A DNA stretch of 64,000 nucleotides from Verrucomicrobiaceae bacterium. Lineage in GTDB: Bacteria; Verrucomicrobiota; Verrucomicrobiia; Verrucomicrobiales; Verrucomicrobiaceae. The notes below the pieces were generated by a model. The model searched no databases. It saw nothing but the letters and a program-made list of their open reading frames with translations, and was not told the DNA's origin. Position 1 is the first letter of the stretch. Every line of letters starts with the position of its first letter. This document shows, one piece after another, positions 1 to 9,200 of this stretch. The position numbers were made by a program, and so were the translations under genes. The DNA lies in the NCBI GenBank assembly GCA_016713035.1, contig JADJPW010000006.1, positions 248,001-312,000 on the forward strand, read 5' to 3'.

Positions 1-625
1 GACGAAGGAGGTCTTTATCGCCAATCCGAACAATCCCACCGGCACTCTCGTCACCCAGGAGCAGATCGACCGCTTCATGGCCAAGGTGCCAGAGCATGTC
101 GTCGTCGTCTTTGACGAGGCGTATTACGAGTTCCTCGATAATCCGCCGGACACGCTGAAATACGTCCGTGAGGGGCGCAATGTCGTCATCCTACGCACCT
201 TCTCGAAGATCCAGGGCCTCGCGGGCACTCGCGTCGGCTACGGTATCGCGAACAAAGAGCTCATCGATGTGCTTCAGCGCACGCGGCAGCCCTTTAACCT
301 CAATTCCATCGCTCAGGCCGGTGCCTTGGCCGGTCTGCTCGATGAGGAGCATCAGGCGAAAACCAAGCGCATCACCGATGAAGGCCGCATCTACCTCCAG
401 GCCCAGTTTGCGGCCCTGGGGCTCGAGTACATCCCCAGCTACGCGAACTTCGTCCTCGTCAAAGTAGGTGATGGCAACGCCGTCTTCAAAGCGATGATGG
501 ACAAGGGCGTCATCGTCCGCGCCATGGCCGCCTACAAGCTACCTGAGTGGGTGCGCATCTCCATCGGCACCATGCCGCAGAATGAGCGCTGCATCGAGGT
601 GCTGAAATCCGTCCTCGGTCGCTAA
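1..625 (+). CDS. hisC: Histidinol-phosphate aminotransferase, C-terminal part
   Basis: PLP-dependent class I/II aminotransferase that makes histidinol phosphate from imidazole-acetol phosphate in cytosolic histidine synthesis. The frame is open from base 2, so the N-terminus lies outside the window; about 207 residues are visible. Seen: NPNNPTGT near the start, FDEAYYEF (PLP-ring contacts), SKIQGLAGTRVGY carrying the presumed Schiff-base lysine, and the C-terminal VRISIGT with the substrate-binding arginine. These are family hallmarks of HisC. The other his genes in the window (hisB, hisH) lie about 50 kb away, so the pathway is not one operon here. A related aromatic or cobC-type aminotransferase cannot be fully excluded without the N-terminus. 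Confidence 0.88.
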   Translation, partial: TKEVFIANPNNPTGTLVTQEQIDRFMAKVPEHVVVVFDEAYYEFLDNPPDTLKYVREGRNVVILRTFSKIQGLAGTRVGYGIANKELIDVLQRTRQPFNLNSIAQAGALAGLLDEEHQAKTKRITDEGRIYLQAQFAALGLEYIPSYANFVLVKVGDGNAVFKAMMDKGVIVRAMAAYKLPEWVRISIGTMPQNERCIEVLKSVLGR

Positions 626-634
626 GCCGCCACG

Positions 635-1642
635 TCAAAATTCGCGAAACGGAAAACTCCCCGCCAGTGCGAGGCACTCCGCCACAGGCCGCATACCCTG
701 GGACGGTGTGGGATGCGTCAGCGACATCGCCGCCGCACACACCGCTAGGCGCAGCCTCTCTGGCAGCGACCAGCCTTCATGCAGCCCCAGCAGCAAGCCC
801 GCTGCAAAGGCATCTCCAGCACCCGTCGCTCCCTGGCTGAAGCCCGCAGGCAGTCGCAAAGAGCCCTGCACACCGTTGCTGCTGTCTCGCAGCACACACA
901 CACAGCCGTGCTCTGTGTGAATGGTCACACTCTGGTGCACCCCCAGTGCCATGAGCTGCCCCGCTGCATCCACCAGCGCACGCGAGTCCTGCGCTGCCAG
1001 CTCACGCCCCAGCACACGAGTAGCCTCCACTTCATTGACGATCAGATGATCCGTGAAAGGCAGTGCGCTCACGGCGATCTGGCGGAACTGCGCATGCTCC
1101 ATGCTCACCATGTCCACACTGGTCTGCATGCCCACGCTTCTCGCCCGCTCCAGTAGCCTGGAGGCATACGTTCGCCCCTCCGCATCGAAGCTATCCATCC
1201 GATCCAGCAGCATCAGATAGCCAAAGTGCAAAATCCGCGCCCGGCTTGCGCTCAGGTCACAGTGCGCCACGTCGAAGTGGGCATTCGCTCCGCGTTGATG
1301 AAAAAAGGTGCGCCTTCCCGTGCTCTGCACCGTCATCGCATCCGTGTAGGAGGTGGCTAGCTCGCGGGTGCGATGCAGCAGCGTCGTGTCGATGCCGTGT
1401 GCCTCGCAGTCACTTTGAATCCAGTGACCGTTCGCGTCCTCGCCCACTAGTCCGCACGCTGCGAGGGGGAAGGGGGCCTGCATCGCCGCTAGATCTTTGA
1501 GCACGTTGTAGGGCCCGCCGCCGTTCGATTGCGACTGCACCGTGATATTTGCCAGCATGTCCTGCTGTGGCCATGCGTCGATGATCTTGACGTGATCCAC
1601 GATGAAGTTACCCGCAGCAAGTAGGCCGGTGCGTGTGCTCAT
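635..1642 (-). CDS. PfkB-family carbohydrate kinase
   Basis: 335-residue ribokinase-like sugar kinase, expected to phosphorylate a sugar or nucleoside with ATP in the cytosol. The C-terminal PfkB signature is clear: GATGAGDAFAAGLLLGL, containing the GAGD anion hole and catalytic Asp. The N-terminal NGGGPYNVLKDLAAM matches the substrate-binding GG motif, and the length is typical. It starts 24 nt after the end of the amidohydrolase at 1667-2659 on the same strand, so the two probably form an operon for catabolism of one compound. The substrate cannot be read from the sequence. ATG at 1642 is the first start before the conserved LLAAGNFIVDH. Confidence 0.87.
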   Translation of the reverse strand: MSTRTGLLAAGNFIVDHVKIIDAWPQQDMLANITVQSQSNGGGPYNVLKDLAAMQAPFPLAACGLVGEDANGHWIQSDCEAHGIDTTLLHRTRELATSYTDAMTVQSTGRRTFFHQRGANAHFDVAHCDLSASRARILHFGYLMLLDRMDSFDAEGRTYASRLLERARSVGMQTSVDMVSMEHAQFRQIAVSALPFTDHLIVNEVEATRVLGRELAAQDSRALVDAAGQLMALGVHQSVTIHTEHGCVCVLRDSSNGVQGSLRLPAGFSQGATGAGDAFAAGLLLGLHEGWSLPERLRLAVCAAAMSLTHPTPSQGMRPVAECLALAGSFPFREF

Positions 1643-1666
1643 GATGCGTGAGGTGCGGAGTGAATT

Positions 1667-2659
1667 TTAAGGGAAGACGATGCTCTCATCCGCGAGGCGC
1701 AGATACTCCAGCGTGTTTGTGCCCGCGATGCGCTCCACCACCTCTGCCGAGCTGGCTCGCAGCGCCTCTAGCTCACGCTTGTAGGTGCTGATTAGCCGCA
1801 CCACGGAGCCATTGATCTCTGCTGCGTAGCTGTAAAAAGGTGAGTCACTGCCCCAGAGGAATTTTTTCGGATATGCGGCTGCCAGATCCGCGATCACACG
1901 CCCAGGATCACTGTAATCCGTGTCAAAGCGCCGCGCTCGTGGCGCGATGTAAGCCATGTCCTTCGTCGCACCCTCGCAGTGAATGACGTGCGCCGAGCAG
2001 TCGAACCAGGTGTTCGGCAGCGCATTCACGCGGTCCAGGCACTCTTTGTCATAGCGGCAGGAGTGCGCTAGGCAGAAGCGCAGATGCGGATTCTCCTCTG
2101 CGATGTCCAGGATGTCGCTCGCCTGCGCCCACAGATCACTCTCCGCCACACTAGAGTGAATGAGCAAGGGCACATCCCACTCCGCCGCCAGCTCCAGAAA
2201 GACCTTTCCGCGATCCCGCAGATGCTTGATGTCCGACTGGAGGATCGTCGTCTGCATCTTGATGCCGTGGAAGCGGTATTCTTTGCGTAGCTGCCTCAAT
2301 TCCTGCGCCTGGGCCGCAGTATTGCGCATCGGATCGACCATGATGAAAGGCAGCATGCGCCGCCCCTCCTCTGGGAAGAGATCATACACCTCCCGCAGCA
2401 AGCGGCGGTTCTCAAAAGCATAAGGCACATCATGTAGCCGCCCACGCTCGTCCTTGATCTCGTTCGACAAAAAGGCCGCCACATCGAGCGCTAAGTGGCT
2501 CACAAAGGGGAAGACGATCCACGCATCCACCCCCAGCGCACGGCCCTCATCATGCATCGCCACCAAATGCTGCGCATAGGGGAAATCGCCGTGCAGGTAA
2601 AAGAGCAAGTCCGTGCCCACATGGTTATGGCAGTCGATAAGCGGGATTTTACGGCTCAT
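1667..2659 (-). CDS. Amidohydrolase-family (TIM-barrel) metal-dependent hydrolase
   Basis: 330 residues of the amidohydrolase_2 type. Seen: N-terminal PLIDCHNHVG, the HxH metal motif of strand 1, then KMQTTIL, a histidine in LLIHSS, LAHSCR and a C-terminal LWGSDSPF whose Asp is the usual metal ligand. Members hydrolyse or decarboxylate small acids and lactones. The adjacent PfkB kinase downstream (24 nt) suggests a shared sugar-derived substrate, which is inference. Start ATG at 2659 lies directly before the strand-1 motif. No signal peptide, so cytosolic. Confidence 0.82.
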   Translation of the reverse strand: MSRKIPLIDCHNHVGTDLLFYLHGDFPYAQHLVAMHDEGRALGVDAWIVFPFVSHLALDVAAFLSNEIKDERGRLHDVPYAFENRRLLREVYDLFPEEGRRMLPFIMVDPMRNTAAQAQELRQLRKEYRFHGIKMQTTILQSDIKHLRDRGKVFLELAAEWDVPLLIHSSVAESDLWAQASDILDIAEENPHLRFCLAHSCRYDKECLDRVNALPNTWFDCSAHVIHCEGATKDMAYIAPRARRFDTDYSDPGRVIADLAAAYPKKFLWGSDSPFYSYAAEINGSVVRLISTYKRELEALRASSAEVVERIAGTNTLEYLRLADESIVFP

Positions 2660-2706
2660 GGTCGTCGAGTAGGGAGGGCGGGATCACTGCCCCGCCCTCC
2701 AGATGA

Positions 2707-2791
2707 TGGTACCGGTGGTCGGACTCGAACCGACACTCCCGAAGGAACAAGATTTTGAGTCTAGCGCGTCTACCAATTTCACCACACCGGC
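2707..2791 (-). tRNA. tRNA-Leu (anticodon CAA)
   Basis: Read on the minus strand from 2791 to 2707. The 7-bp acceptor stem GCCGGTG/CACCGGT closes, followed by discriminator A and an encoded CCA. The anticodon loop CTCAAAA gives CAA (reads UUG). A long variable arm (TTGTTCCTTCGGGA region) marks a class II tRNA, and the T arm carries GGTTCGAGTCC. The anticodon stem has one T-T mismatch. Total 85 nt. Confidence 0.95.
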
Positions 2792-2906
2792 GTTCATCAT
2801 CCTGGGCGGACGCGGCTTTTTTAGCGGTATCACGGAGAAATGCAAGAGCTTTGCCAAATCGTGCCTGCCGTTGCCAGTTTCCCAAAATCCGCCTAGCATC
2901 CCCTCC

Positions 2907-3551
2907 ATGCTCCTTCCGCTCCTGCGTGAGATGCTCCACACACCCGTGCTGGACATTCTCCACCACCTCAAACGCTCCTCCGGCATGTCCGTCGGGGAGC
3001 TGAGCACACGGATGAAAATGAGCTACATGGGCGTCAAACAGCACTGCGACGACCTCGTCGGAAAAGGCATGCTCGATACCTTCCGCCGCCCAAAGCCCTC
3101 CGGCAGGCCCGAAAAGCTCTACCGCATCACCCACAAGCTCGATCCCATTTTTGACGACACGGGCATGTCGCTCGCGCTCGACCTCCTCGGTGCCGCTCAG
3201 CGTGTTTATGGAGAAACAGCCGCCGCCAAGCTGCTCTACACCTGGTTTCAGGCGAAAAGCGATGCCCTTTCCCCAAAAATCGACCGCACCGAGTCCCTCC
3301 TCATCCGCGCAAAGGCCCTCGCACGCCTCCGCTGCTCCGATGGCTGCATCTCCAGCGTCGTGCAGGATGAATCCACTGGGGCCATCTCCCTCGTCGAGCA
3401 TCATCAGCCGCTGCGTGAGCTGCTCGAGGCCCACGACATCGTGGACGAGCTCGAATGCGAAATGATCGAGCGACTTCTCGGCTGTGGCGTCACCCGCAGT
3501 CGTGAGGAAGTCTCTGGCCTCGTCCGCGTAACCTTCACCCTGCGTGAGTGA
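2907..3551 (+). CDS. Winged-helix transcriptional regulator (ArsR/SufR-like)
   Basis: 214 residues. The first about 75 residues read as a winged helix: LDILHHLKRSSGMSVGEL, a recognition helix around MSYMGVKQHCDDL and the wing RRPKPSGRPEKLYRIT. This arrangement is typical of ArsR/DeoR-like repressors and SufR. The rest (LALDLLGAAQRVYGE onward) is a helical effector or dimerisation part with a C-terminal Cys (RCSDGCISS) and a later GCGV. The open frame extends upstream into the tRNA, so the start was set at the ATG at 2907. Target and ligand unknown. Confidence 0.72.
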   Translation: MLLPLLREMLHTPVLDILHHLKRSSGMSVGELSTRMKMSYMGVKQHCDDLVGKGMLDTFRRPKPSGRPEKLYRITHKLDPIFDDTGMSLALDLLGAAQRVYGETAAAKLLYTWFQAKSDALSPKIDRTESLLIRAKALARLRCSDGCISSVVQDESTGAISLVEHHQPLRELLEAHDIVDELECEMIERLLGCGVTRSREEVSGLVRVTFTLRE

Positions 3552-3585
3552 TTTCCCATCCATTCCACCAATCCTCCCCATCCCG

Positions 3586-4029
3586 ATGAAATCCACCCTT
3601 TGCGCCACCACACTCGGCCTCGCCCTCCTCCTCGGTGCTTGCTCGACGAAAACCAAAAATGCCCTCTCCTCCGTCGGCCTCCTCACCAGCGCAGAAACAG
3701 CCTTTACCCCCGCCCGTGGTGTCCTAGAGCGCAACTGCGTCCACTGCCACGGCGACAACCGCCTCTCCACCATGCCGCCCATCCAAAGCACCCGCGGCAT
3801 CGAGAACCTCATCACCGGCGGCTGGATCGTCCCCGAAAAGCCACAAGTCAGCCGCTTCTACCAAGTCATGACCTTACCAGATACAGCCCCTGGAGCCATG
3901 CCCCCCACCGGCCACGCCGTCTCCAAAGAAGAAGCCCAGATCATCCACGACTGGATCAAAGCCGGAGCCCGTATCCCATCCAAAAACACCAAACTCGTCC
4001 CCCAGGGCAAGCCACCGCGCTCTGTGTGA
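3586..4029 (+). CDS. Lipoprotein with mono-heme cytochrome c domain
   Basis: 147 residues. Start chosen at 3586 because it gives a lipoprotein signal peptide (MKSTLCATTLGLALLLGAC) with lipobox LLGAC. The mature part carries one CVHCH heme c site and a downstream PGAMPPTGH that supplies a plausible distal Met ligand, then a helix ending QIIHDWIKAGA, as in the C-terminus of class I cytochromes c. Expected to be membrane-anchored in the periplasm as a small electron carrier. It follows the regulator by 34 nt, so co-transcription is possible. The redox partner is not evident. Confidence 0.8.
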   Translation: MKSTLCATTLGLALLLGACSTKTKNALSSVGLLTSAETAFTPARGVLERNCVHCHGDNRLSTMPPIQSTRGIENLITGGWIVPEKPQVSRFYQVMTLPDTAPGAMPPTGHAVSKEEAQIIHDWIKAGARIPSKNTKLVPQGKPPRSV

Positions 4030-4080
4030 GCCCGCATCCGCCCGATACGTGCACTCCTACAGCGACACGAAGACATGTTG

Positions 4081-4157
4081 AACCGCTAACAGGTCGCTAA
4101 TTTGACGCTGATAAAAGGATTCTGCATGAGCGTCTCGTCAGCGTCATATCAGCGGTT
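4081..4157. repeat. Hairpin element, AACC plus three 11-nt-spaced CGCT cores in each inverted arm
   Basis: Intergenic inverted repeat with two ungapped 32-nt arms (4081-4112 and 4126-4157) and a 13-nt loop. Comparing the left arm with the reverse complement of the right arm gives 23 of 32 identical positions. Both begin AACCGCT and both have CGCT at arm positions 4-7, 15-18 and 26-29, that is, every 11 nt. It lies between the cytochrome gene and the DUF1570-like gene. Its layout matches the hairpin inside hrpA at 7829-7901 although the core word differs. It has no T-tract typical of an intrinsic terminator. Confidence 0.75.
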
Positions 4158-4196
4158 AAAAATTACCCTTCCGACGCAAAGCCCCCTTTCTACTTC

Positions 4197-5414
4197 ATGA
4201 AGCCTCTTCAGCTCCTCCTCAGCTTACTTTGGATCGGCCAACTCTGCGCCCAGACCACCGCCGCACGCACCTGGACCAGCACCGACGGGCGCAAAATCGA
4301 AGCCATCCTCCTCAGCGCCACCGCAGACAGCGTCAAAGTCCGCCTCGCCAACGGCAGCACCTTTGACATCCCCCTCGCACGCCTCAGTGCCGAAGATCAG
4401 ACTTACGTCAAAGCACAGGCCGCAGCCCCATCCGCGCCCACCACGGTCCCAGTCTCCAAAGAATGGCCGCGCACCGTCTCCCTCGATGACAAACCAGAGA
4501 TCATCACCGTCACCGAGGACGAAGCGAAGCACGAATTCATCTACCGCAGCCCCCATTACGAATTCGTCTGCGACTCCAAGCTCGGAGCCAATGTCGTCCG
4601 CGAATTCGGACGCCTCTTTGAAGCCACCTACCAGCTCAACTGCGTCCTCCCCCTCGACCTCAAGCCCACCCCCGAGCGCCTACGCGAGATCTTCCAGGCC
4701 CGCCTCTTCACCGAAAAAGCCGACTACATGGACGCCGGCGGCATGGAAGGCTCCGCTGGCGTCTATACCAGCGGCAAAAAAGCCCTCATGGTCCCGCTCT
4801 CCAGCCTCGGCGTCCGCATGGTCGGCAGCCGCGTCACCCTCGAAAACAACCCCAACGCCTCCGACAACGCCGTCCTCATCCACGAGATCACCCATCAGAT
4901 GATGAATCACTGGCTCCCCGTCATCCCCACCTGGTACACCGAAGGAGCCGCCGAATACACCGAGATGCTCGAATACAACAGCAACGGCAAATTTAGCCTC
5001 CTCGGCCTTGATCGCCTCATGCGTGAATACGTGCAGAGCCGCGGCGGCGCAGGCGGCAAAGCCTACACCATGGTCGATCTCGAAGAGCTCATCACCATCG
5101 ACCCCGGCACATGGGCCGCCGCCCTCGCCAAAGACGGCATCGCCGCCGACAACTACGTCTCCGCCGGCCTCCTCACCTACTACTTCTACCACCTCGATGA
5201 CAAAGGCGACGCCGCCCACATCATCGCCTGGCTCCGCGCCATCGAAGGCCTCCGCAACGAACAAGAAAGCATCCCCCACATGAAATCCCACCTACTCCGC
5301 GACCGCACCTACGCCCAACTCGCCGACGACGTGAAAAAAGCTTTCCGCAAAACTGGTCTCGACATCTCCTTTCATCCGCCTGGGAAGAATGGGCCAAGGA
5401 CCTTAACACAGTGA
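4197..5414 (+). CDS. Secreted SHD1-like/DUF1570-type putative zinc peptidase
   Basis: 405 residues. Signal peptide MKPLQLLLSLLWIGQLCAQ, then an SHD1-like domain (about residues 25-72) centred on RTWTSTDGRKIEAILLS and PLARLSAEDQTYV, a module common in PVC-phylum secreted proteins. The C-terminal two thirds resemble DUF1570 proteins, with HEITH (HExxH zinc motif) followed by WYTEGAAEY, whose Glu would be the third ligand, giving a gluzincin-like layout. Expected to be periplasmic or exported. Substrate unknown, and peptidase activity is inference from the motif. Confidence 0.78.
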   Translation: MKPLQLLLSLLWIGQLCAQTTAARTWTSTDGRKIEAILLSATADSVKVRLANGSTFDIPLARLSAEDQTYVKAQAAAPSAPTTVPVSKEWPRTVSLDDKPEIITVTEDEAKHEFIYRSPHYEFVCDSKLGANVVREFGRLFEATYQLNCVLPLDLKPTPERLREIFQARLFTEKADYMDAGGMEGSAGVYTSGKKALMVPLSSLGVRMVGSRVTLENNPNASDNAVLIHEITHQMMNHWLPVIPTWYTEGAAEYTEMLEYNSNGKFSLLGLDRLMREYVQSRGGAGGKAYTMVDLEELITIDPGTWAAALAKDGIAADNYVSAGLLTYYFYHLDDKGDAAHIIAWLRAIEGLRNEQESIPHMKSHLLRDRTYAQLADDVKKAFRKTGLDISFHPPGKNGPRTLTQ

Positions 5415-5450
5415 AAACAAAACCGTGTTTAAATTGTATATTCTTGGGCA

Positions 5451-5939
5451 TCAGTAGTCTTGGTCCGCATTTTTTATTGTATCTCGATTCACAGTGGGAA
5501 TGTTGAACTTAGATACATAATCTTCTGCAAGCTTTGTGAGCTTGTAAGTGTGTTTTCCGGCTACCGTGGATCGATTCAGAAAACCATAGTCTAGCCAAAG
5601 TGATCTGATATCAGCGTTTGCCTGCCCATCATGCACTCCTACCTCCTTGATAATGTCTTCATGAGTGGCTTCAGAAGCATTCACTAAATATGTGATAATT
5701 CGCCTCATCGAATACTGGGAAATTGGATCTGTAGGCTTTTGTGATTTTTCAAACTGGGAGATCTTTTCTCGCGCTTCCTTTAATGCGTTCTCAAAGTCAG
5801 GCAATCTGTTGGCTTCATGTAATGTTTTCAGCCAAAGAGTCCGATATAGAAATGCTGTCCAACTTATGATTAAACCAAATAGCGCTGTAGCAAGAAGAGC
5901 TGTTCTTGCTGGGTGTGCTTTGATGTAAAATACAGCCAC
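5451..5939 (-). CDS. Hypothetical membrane protein with C-terminal winged-helix-like region
   Basis: 162 residues, not recognised as a named family. One strong membrane segment near the N-terminus (TALLATALFGLIISWTAFLY), then a short charged coiled region (FENALKEAREKISQFEKS) and a C-terminal part that reads like a winged helix (MRRIITYLVNASEATHEDI ... YGFLNRSTVAGKHTYKLT). The start is a GTG at 5939 immediately after a stop codon in another frame, and it overlaps the small ORF at 5870-6082 by 70 nt, so the N-terminus is uncertain. The stretch is AT-richer than its neighbours. Confidence 0.55.
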   Translation of the reverse strand: MAVFYIKAHPARTALLATALFGLIISWTAFLYRTLWLKTLHEANRLPDFENALKEAREKISQFEKSQKPTDPISQYSMRRIITYLVNASEATHEDIIKEVGVHDGQANADIRSLWLDYGFLNRSTVAGKHTYKLTKLAEDYVSKFNIPTVNRDTIKNADQDY

Positions 5940-6082
5940 TCAAACACCTCGGCTTGAAAGCGCAGCAGTAGGGAAATTAAAACAAAGGCTAACAGCGCTA
6001 GAATGCCGACGCCTTTGTTTTCTTTGAGCCAGCGCATTTTTTCTAGCCACCAAGTAAGGGAGAGGAGAGTCTCGTTGAACAT
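5870..6082 (-). CDS. Small hypothetical membrane protein
   Basis: 70 residues with one hydrophobic segment (GVGILALLAFVLISLLLRF) after a basic helix. It overlaps the next minus-strand gene by 70 nt in another frame, an unusually long overlap. Either this ORF or the GTG start of its neighbour may be wrong, or a frame break separates two parts of one longer protein. No family recognised. Base composition is AT-richer than the surroundings, as in the adjacent gene. Confidence 0.35.
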   Translation of the reverse strand: MFNETLLSLTWWLEKMRWLKENKGVGILALLAFVLISLLLRFQAEVFEWLYFTSKHTQQEQLFLLQRYLV

Positions 6083-6229
6083 AGTTATTATCGGTTATGC
6101 AGTTAGGGCTATGCTTGCTTGATTGCACATCTTCCATTCTGAAAGAATGCGTGCAAGTTCGATATGAGCGGCTGTTACTCAGGCTCTTGGCCTTGGCGCA
6201 TTGCGAATCGCGTGTAGCATCCGCGCCCC

Positions 6230-9200
6230 ATGTTTCGCATCCGCTACCCAGACGACCTTCCCATCACGGCACGCCGTGAGGAGATCGTTGCGACGATTCA
6301 GCGGCATCAGGTGCTCATCCTTGCGGGGGAAACGGGCTCTGGAAAGACCACGCAGCTCCCGAAAATGTGCCTGGAGGCACTCGGTGACTTTCAGGGCACC
6401 ATCGGCTGCACGCAGCCGCGTCGCGTGGCGGCGATGAGCGTCTCCAAACGTGTCGCGGAAGAGCTTGGCGTGGCGTGGGGCCGCGAGGTGGGCTGCAAGA
6501 TGCGCTTCAGTGACGACACCAGCCGCGAGACCCGCGTGAAGTTCATGACGGACGGCATCCTGCTCGCGGAGATCCAGAGCGACCCGATGCTGCGGGCCTA
6601 CTCGGTGCTCATACTGGATGAAGCACACGAGCGATCGCTGAATATCGACTTCCTGCTCGGCTATCTCGTCGGGTTGCTCAAAAAGCGGCCCGATCTGAAA
6701 TTGATCGTCACCTCGGCTACCATCGACACGGAGGCCTTCTCGCAGGCCTTTGGCGGTGCGCCGATCATCGAGGTTTCAGGACGCACTTTCCCCGTCGAGA
6801 TACGCTACATGCCGCTCGTGACCGAAGAAGACGATTTCGGCTTCATCGACGGTGCGGTGGCCGCCGTCGAAAATGCGCTGATCGAGACGAATGACGGCGA
6901 TGTGCTCGTTTTCATGCCCACCGAGCGAGACATCCGCGACACGCGGGATTTGCTCGATGGCCGCCTCGGTCGCGAATTCGAGGTTTTAGCCCTTTTTGGC
7001 CGCATGGCCTCTGCGGAGCAGCAGCGCGTGTTTGAGCCGGGGCGGAAAAGACGCGTCGTCATCGCCACGAATGTCGCGGAAACCTCCATCACCATCCCGC
7101 GCATCGCCGTGGTGGTGGATACAGGCCTCGCCCGTATGAGCCGCTACAATCCACGCACGCGGACGAAGCGCCTGCCGGTGGAGGCCGTATCGCAAAGTAG
7201 CGCGAACCAGCGTGCGGGCCGTGCAGGACGTGTGCGAGATGGTTTGTGCATCCGCCTTTACGAACAGGATGATTTTGAGAAGCGGGACCGCTTCACCATG
7301 CCAGAAATCCAGCGGGCAAACCTCGCCGAGGTCATCCTGCGCATGAAAGCCTTCAAGCTCGGTGAGATCGAAGATTTCCCCTTCATCAATCCGCCCAGCA
7401 GCGCCGCCATTCGAGCCGGTTATGACCTTCTTCACGAGCTCGGCAGCCTGAGTGACACTCACGAGCTCACGCCGCTCGGACGTGAGCTCGCGAAACTCCC
7501 GCTCGATCCCACACTCGGACGTATGCTCATGCAGGCACGGGTGGAAAAAGTTTTGCCAGAGATGCTCATCATCGCCAGTGGCCTCAGCATCCCTGATCCG
7601 CGTGAGCGCCCCGAAGAGAAGAAGGAACTCGCCAATGCCGCCCACAAAGCCTTCGCCTCGCCCGACTCCGACTTTTTGAGCCTGCTCAAAATCTGGCAAG
7701 CCGCGCCCGATGGCTCCGCCAATGCGCTGAGGAAGTTCTGCAAAGCCAATTTCCTCTCCTTCACCCGCATGCAGGAGTGGCGGGATGTCTGGAGGCAGCT
7801 TTGTGATCTTTTCGCAGGCGATTTGAACAACCACAGAGATCACAGAGGAGCACAGAGTTCTGAAAAGCAAACCTCTGTGTCTCTCCGTGATCTCGGTGGT
7901 TTAAATCAAAAAGTCCAAGAGGGTATCCATCGCAGCATCCTCGTTGCGCAGCTAGGCCATATCGCCGTCAAAGAAGACAGGAACCTCTACAAGACCTCTG
8001 GAAACCGCGAGGTGATGATCTTTCCAGGCTCAAACCTTTACGAACGCCGCGAAAAGAACGCAAAACCGAAACCCGGCCAGGACAAAGCCAAACAACCCGC
8101 GTGGATCGTCGCCGGGGAGATCGTGCAAACCTCGCAGCTCTTTGCCCGCACCGTGGCGAAGGTGCAGCCTGACTGGATCGCGGAGCTGGGTGCGCATCTT
8201 TGCACCTACAAGCATAGCGAGCCGCACTGGAACGAAAAAGCTGGCCGCGTGACCTGCGTGGAAAAGGTGATGCTGCATGGCTTGGAGATCACACGGCGCA
8301 GCATCGACTTCATCAAGGTCGATCCCGTCGCTGCGACGCAGCTTTTCATCCGTGGTGCGCTCGTCGAGCACCAGGACAGTGCGATCACGCTACGCTTCTA
8401 CGCGCAGAACAACGCCCTGCGGCAAAAAATTGAGACCATGCTCACGCGAGTCCGCAGCAACCGCGTGTATGCGGTCGAAGAGCGGCTGTTTCGCTATTAC
8501 GATGCCCGTTTGAAGAACGTCTCGTCGATCCACGACCTCAATCGCGTCGTCAAAGAGCGCACAGAAACTGAGCCGCGCTTCCTTTGTGCCACCGAGGCCG
8601 ATTTGGCCGGAGGCGAGGACTTCGAGGCCGATTTGCAGCAGTTCCCGGATCAGGTCTCGCTCGCCAACAGCGTCATTCCCATCACCTACAACTACAAACC
8701 CGGCCAGGAGCACGACGGCGTCACGGTGAAGGTGCCCGTGCAGCTCGCGGGCCATCTCACCACCGGCCAGGTGCAGTGGATGGTGCCCGGCATGAGGGAA
8801 GAAATCGCCGCCACGCTGCTGCGTGCGCTGCCGAAGTCCATTCGCCGCGATTTGATGCCCATCGACCCCAAGGCACGCGAGATCGCCGCCGAGTTCGATC
8901 CCGGCACGGGCGACTTCCTCAGCGCAATGGCCGCCTTCATCTCCAATCGCTACCGCATCCGAATCCAGGCCAGCGATTGGGCTCCCGGCAGCATCCCCGC
9001 GCATTTGCAGCCACGCATCGAGCTCCACGACACGAAGAAAAACACCGTCGTCGCTTCCAGCCGCGATCTGAGCACGCTGCACGCCGAAGTCGAAAAAGAG
9101 GCCCATCGCCGCACAGACGCCTGGGACCGTCTTTTGCCGAAATTCGAGCGTTTTGCCCTACAAAGCTGGAGCTTCGGCGATCTGCCCGAAAGCATCCTCG

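Noticed and set aside
2649..3815. 388-residue minus-strand ORF
   Set aside because: Crosses tRNA-Leu and the regulator gene antisense; contains no family motif.
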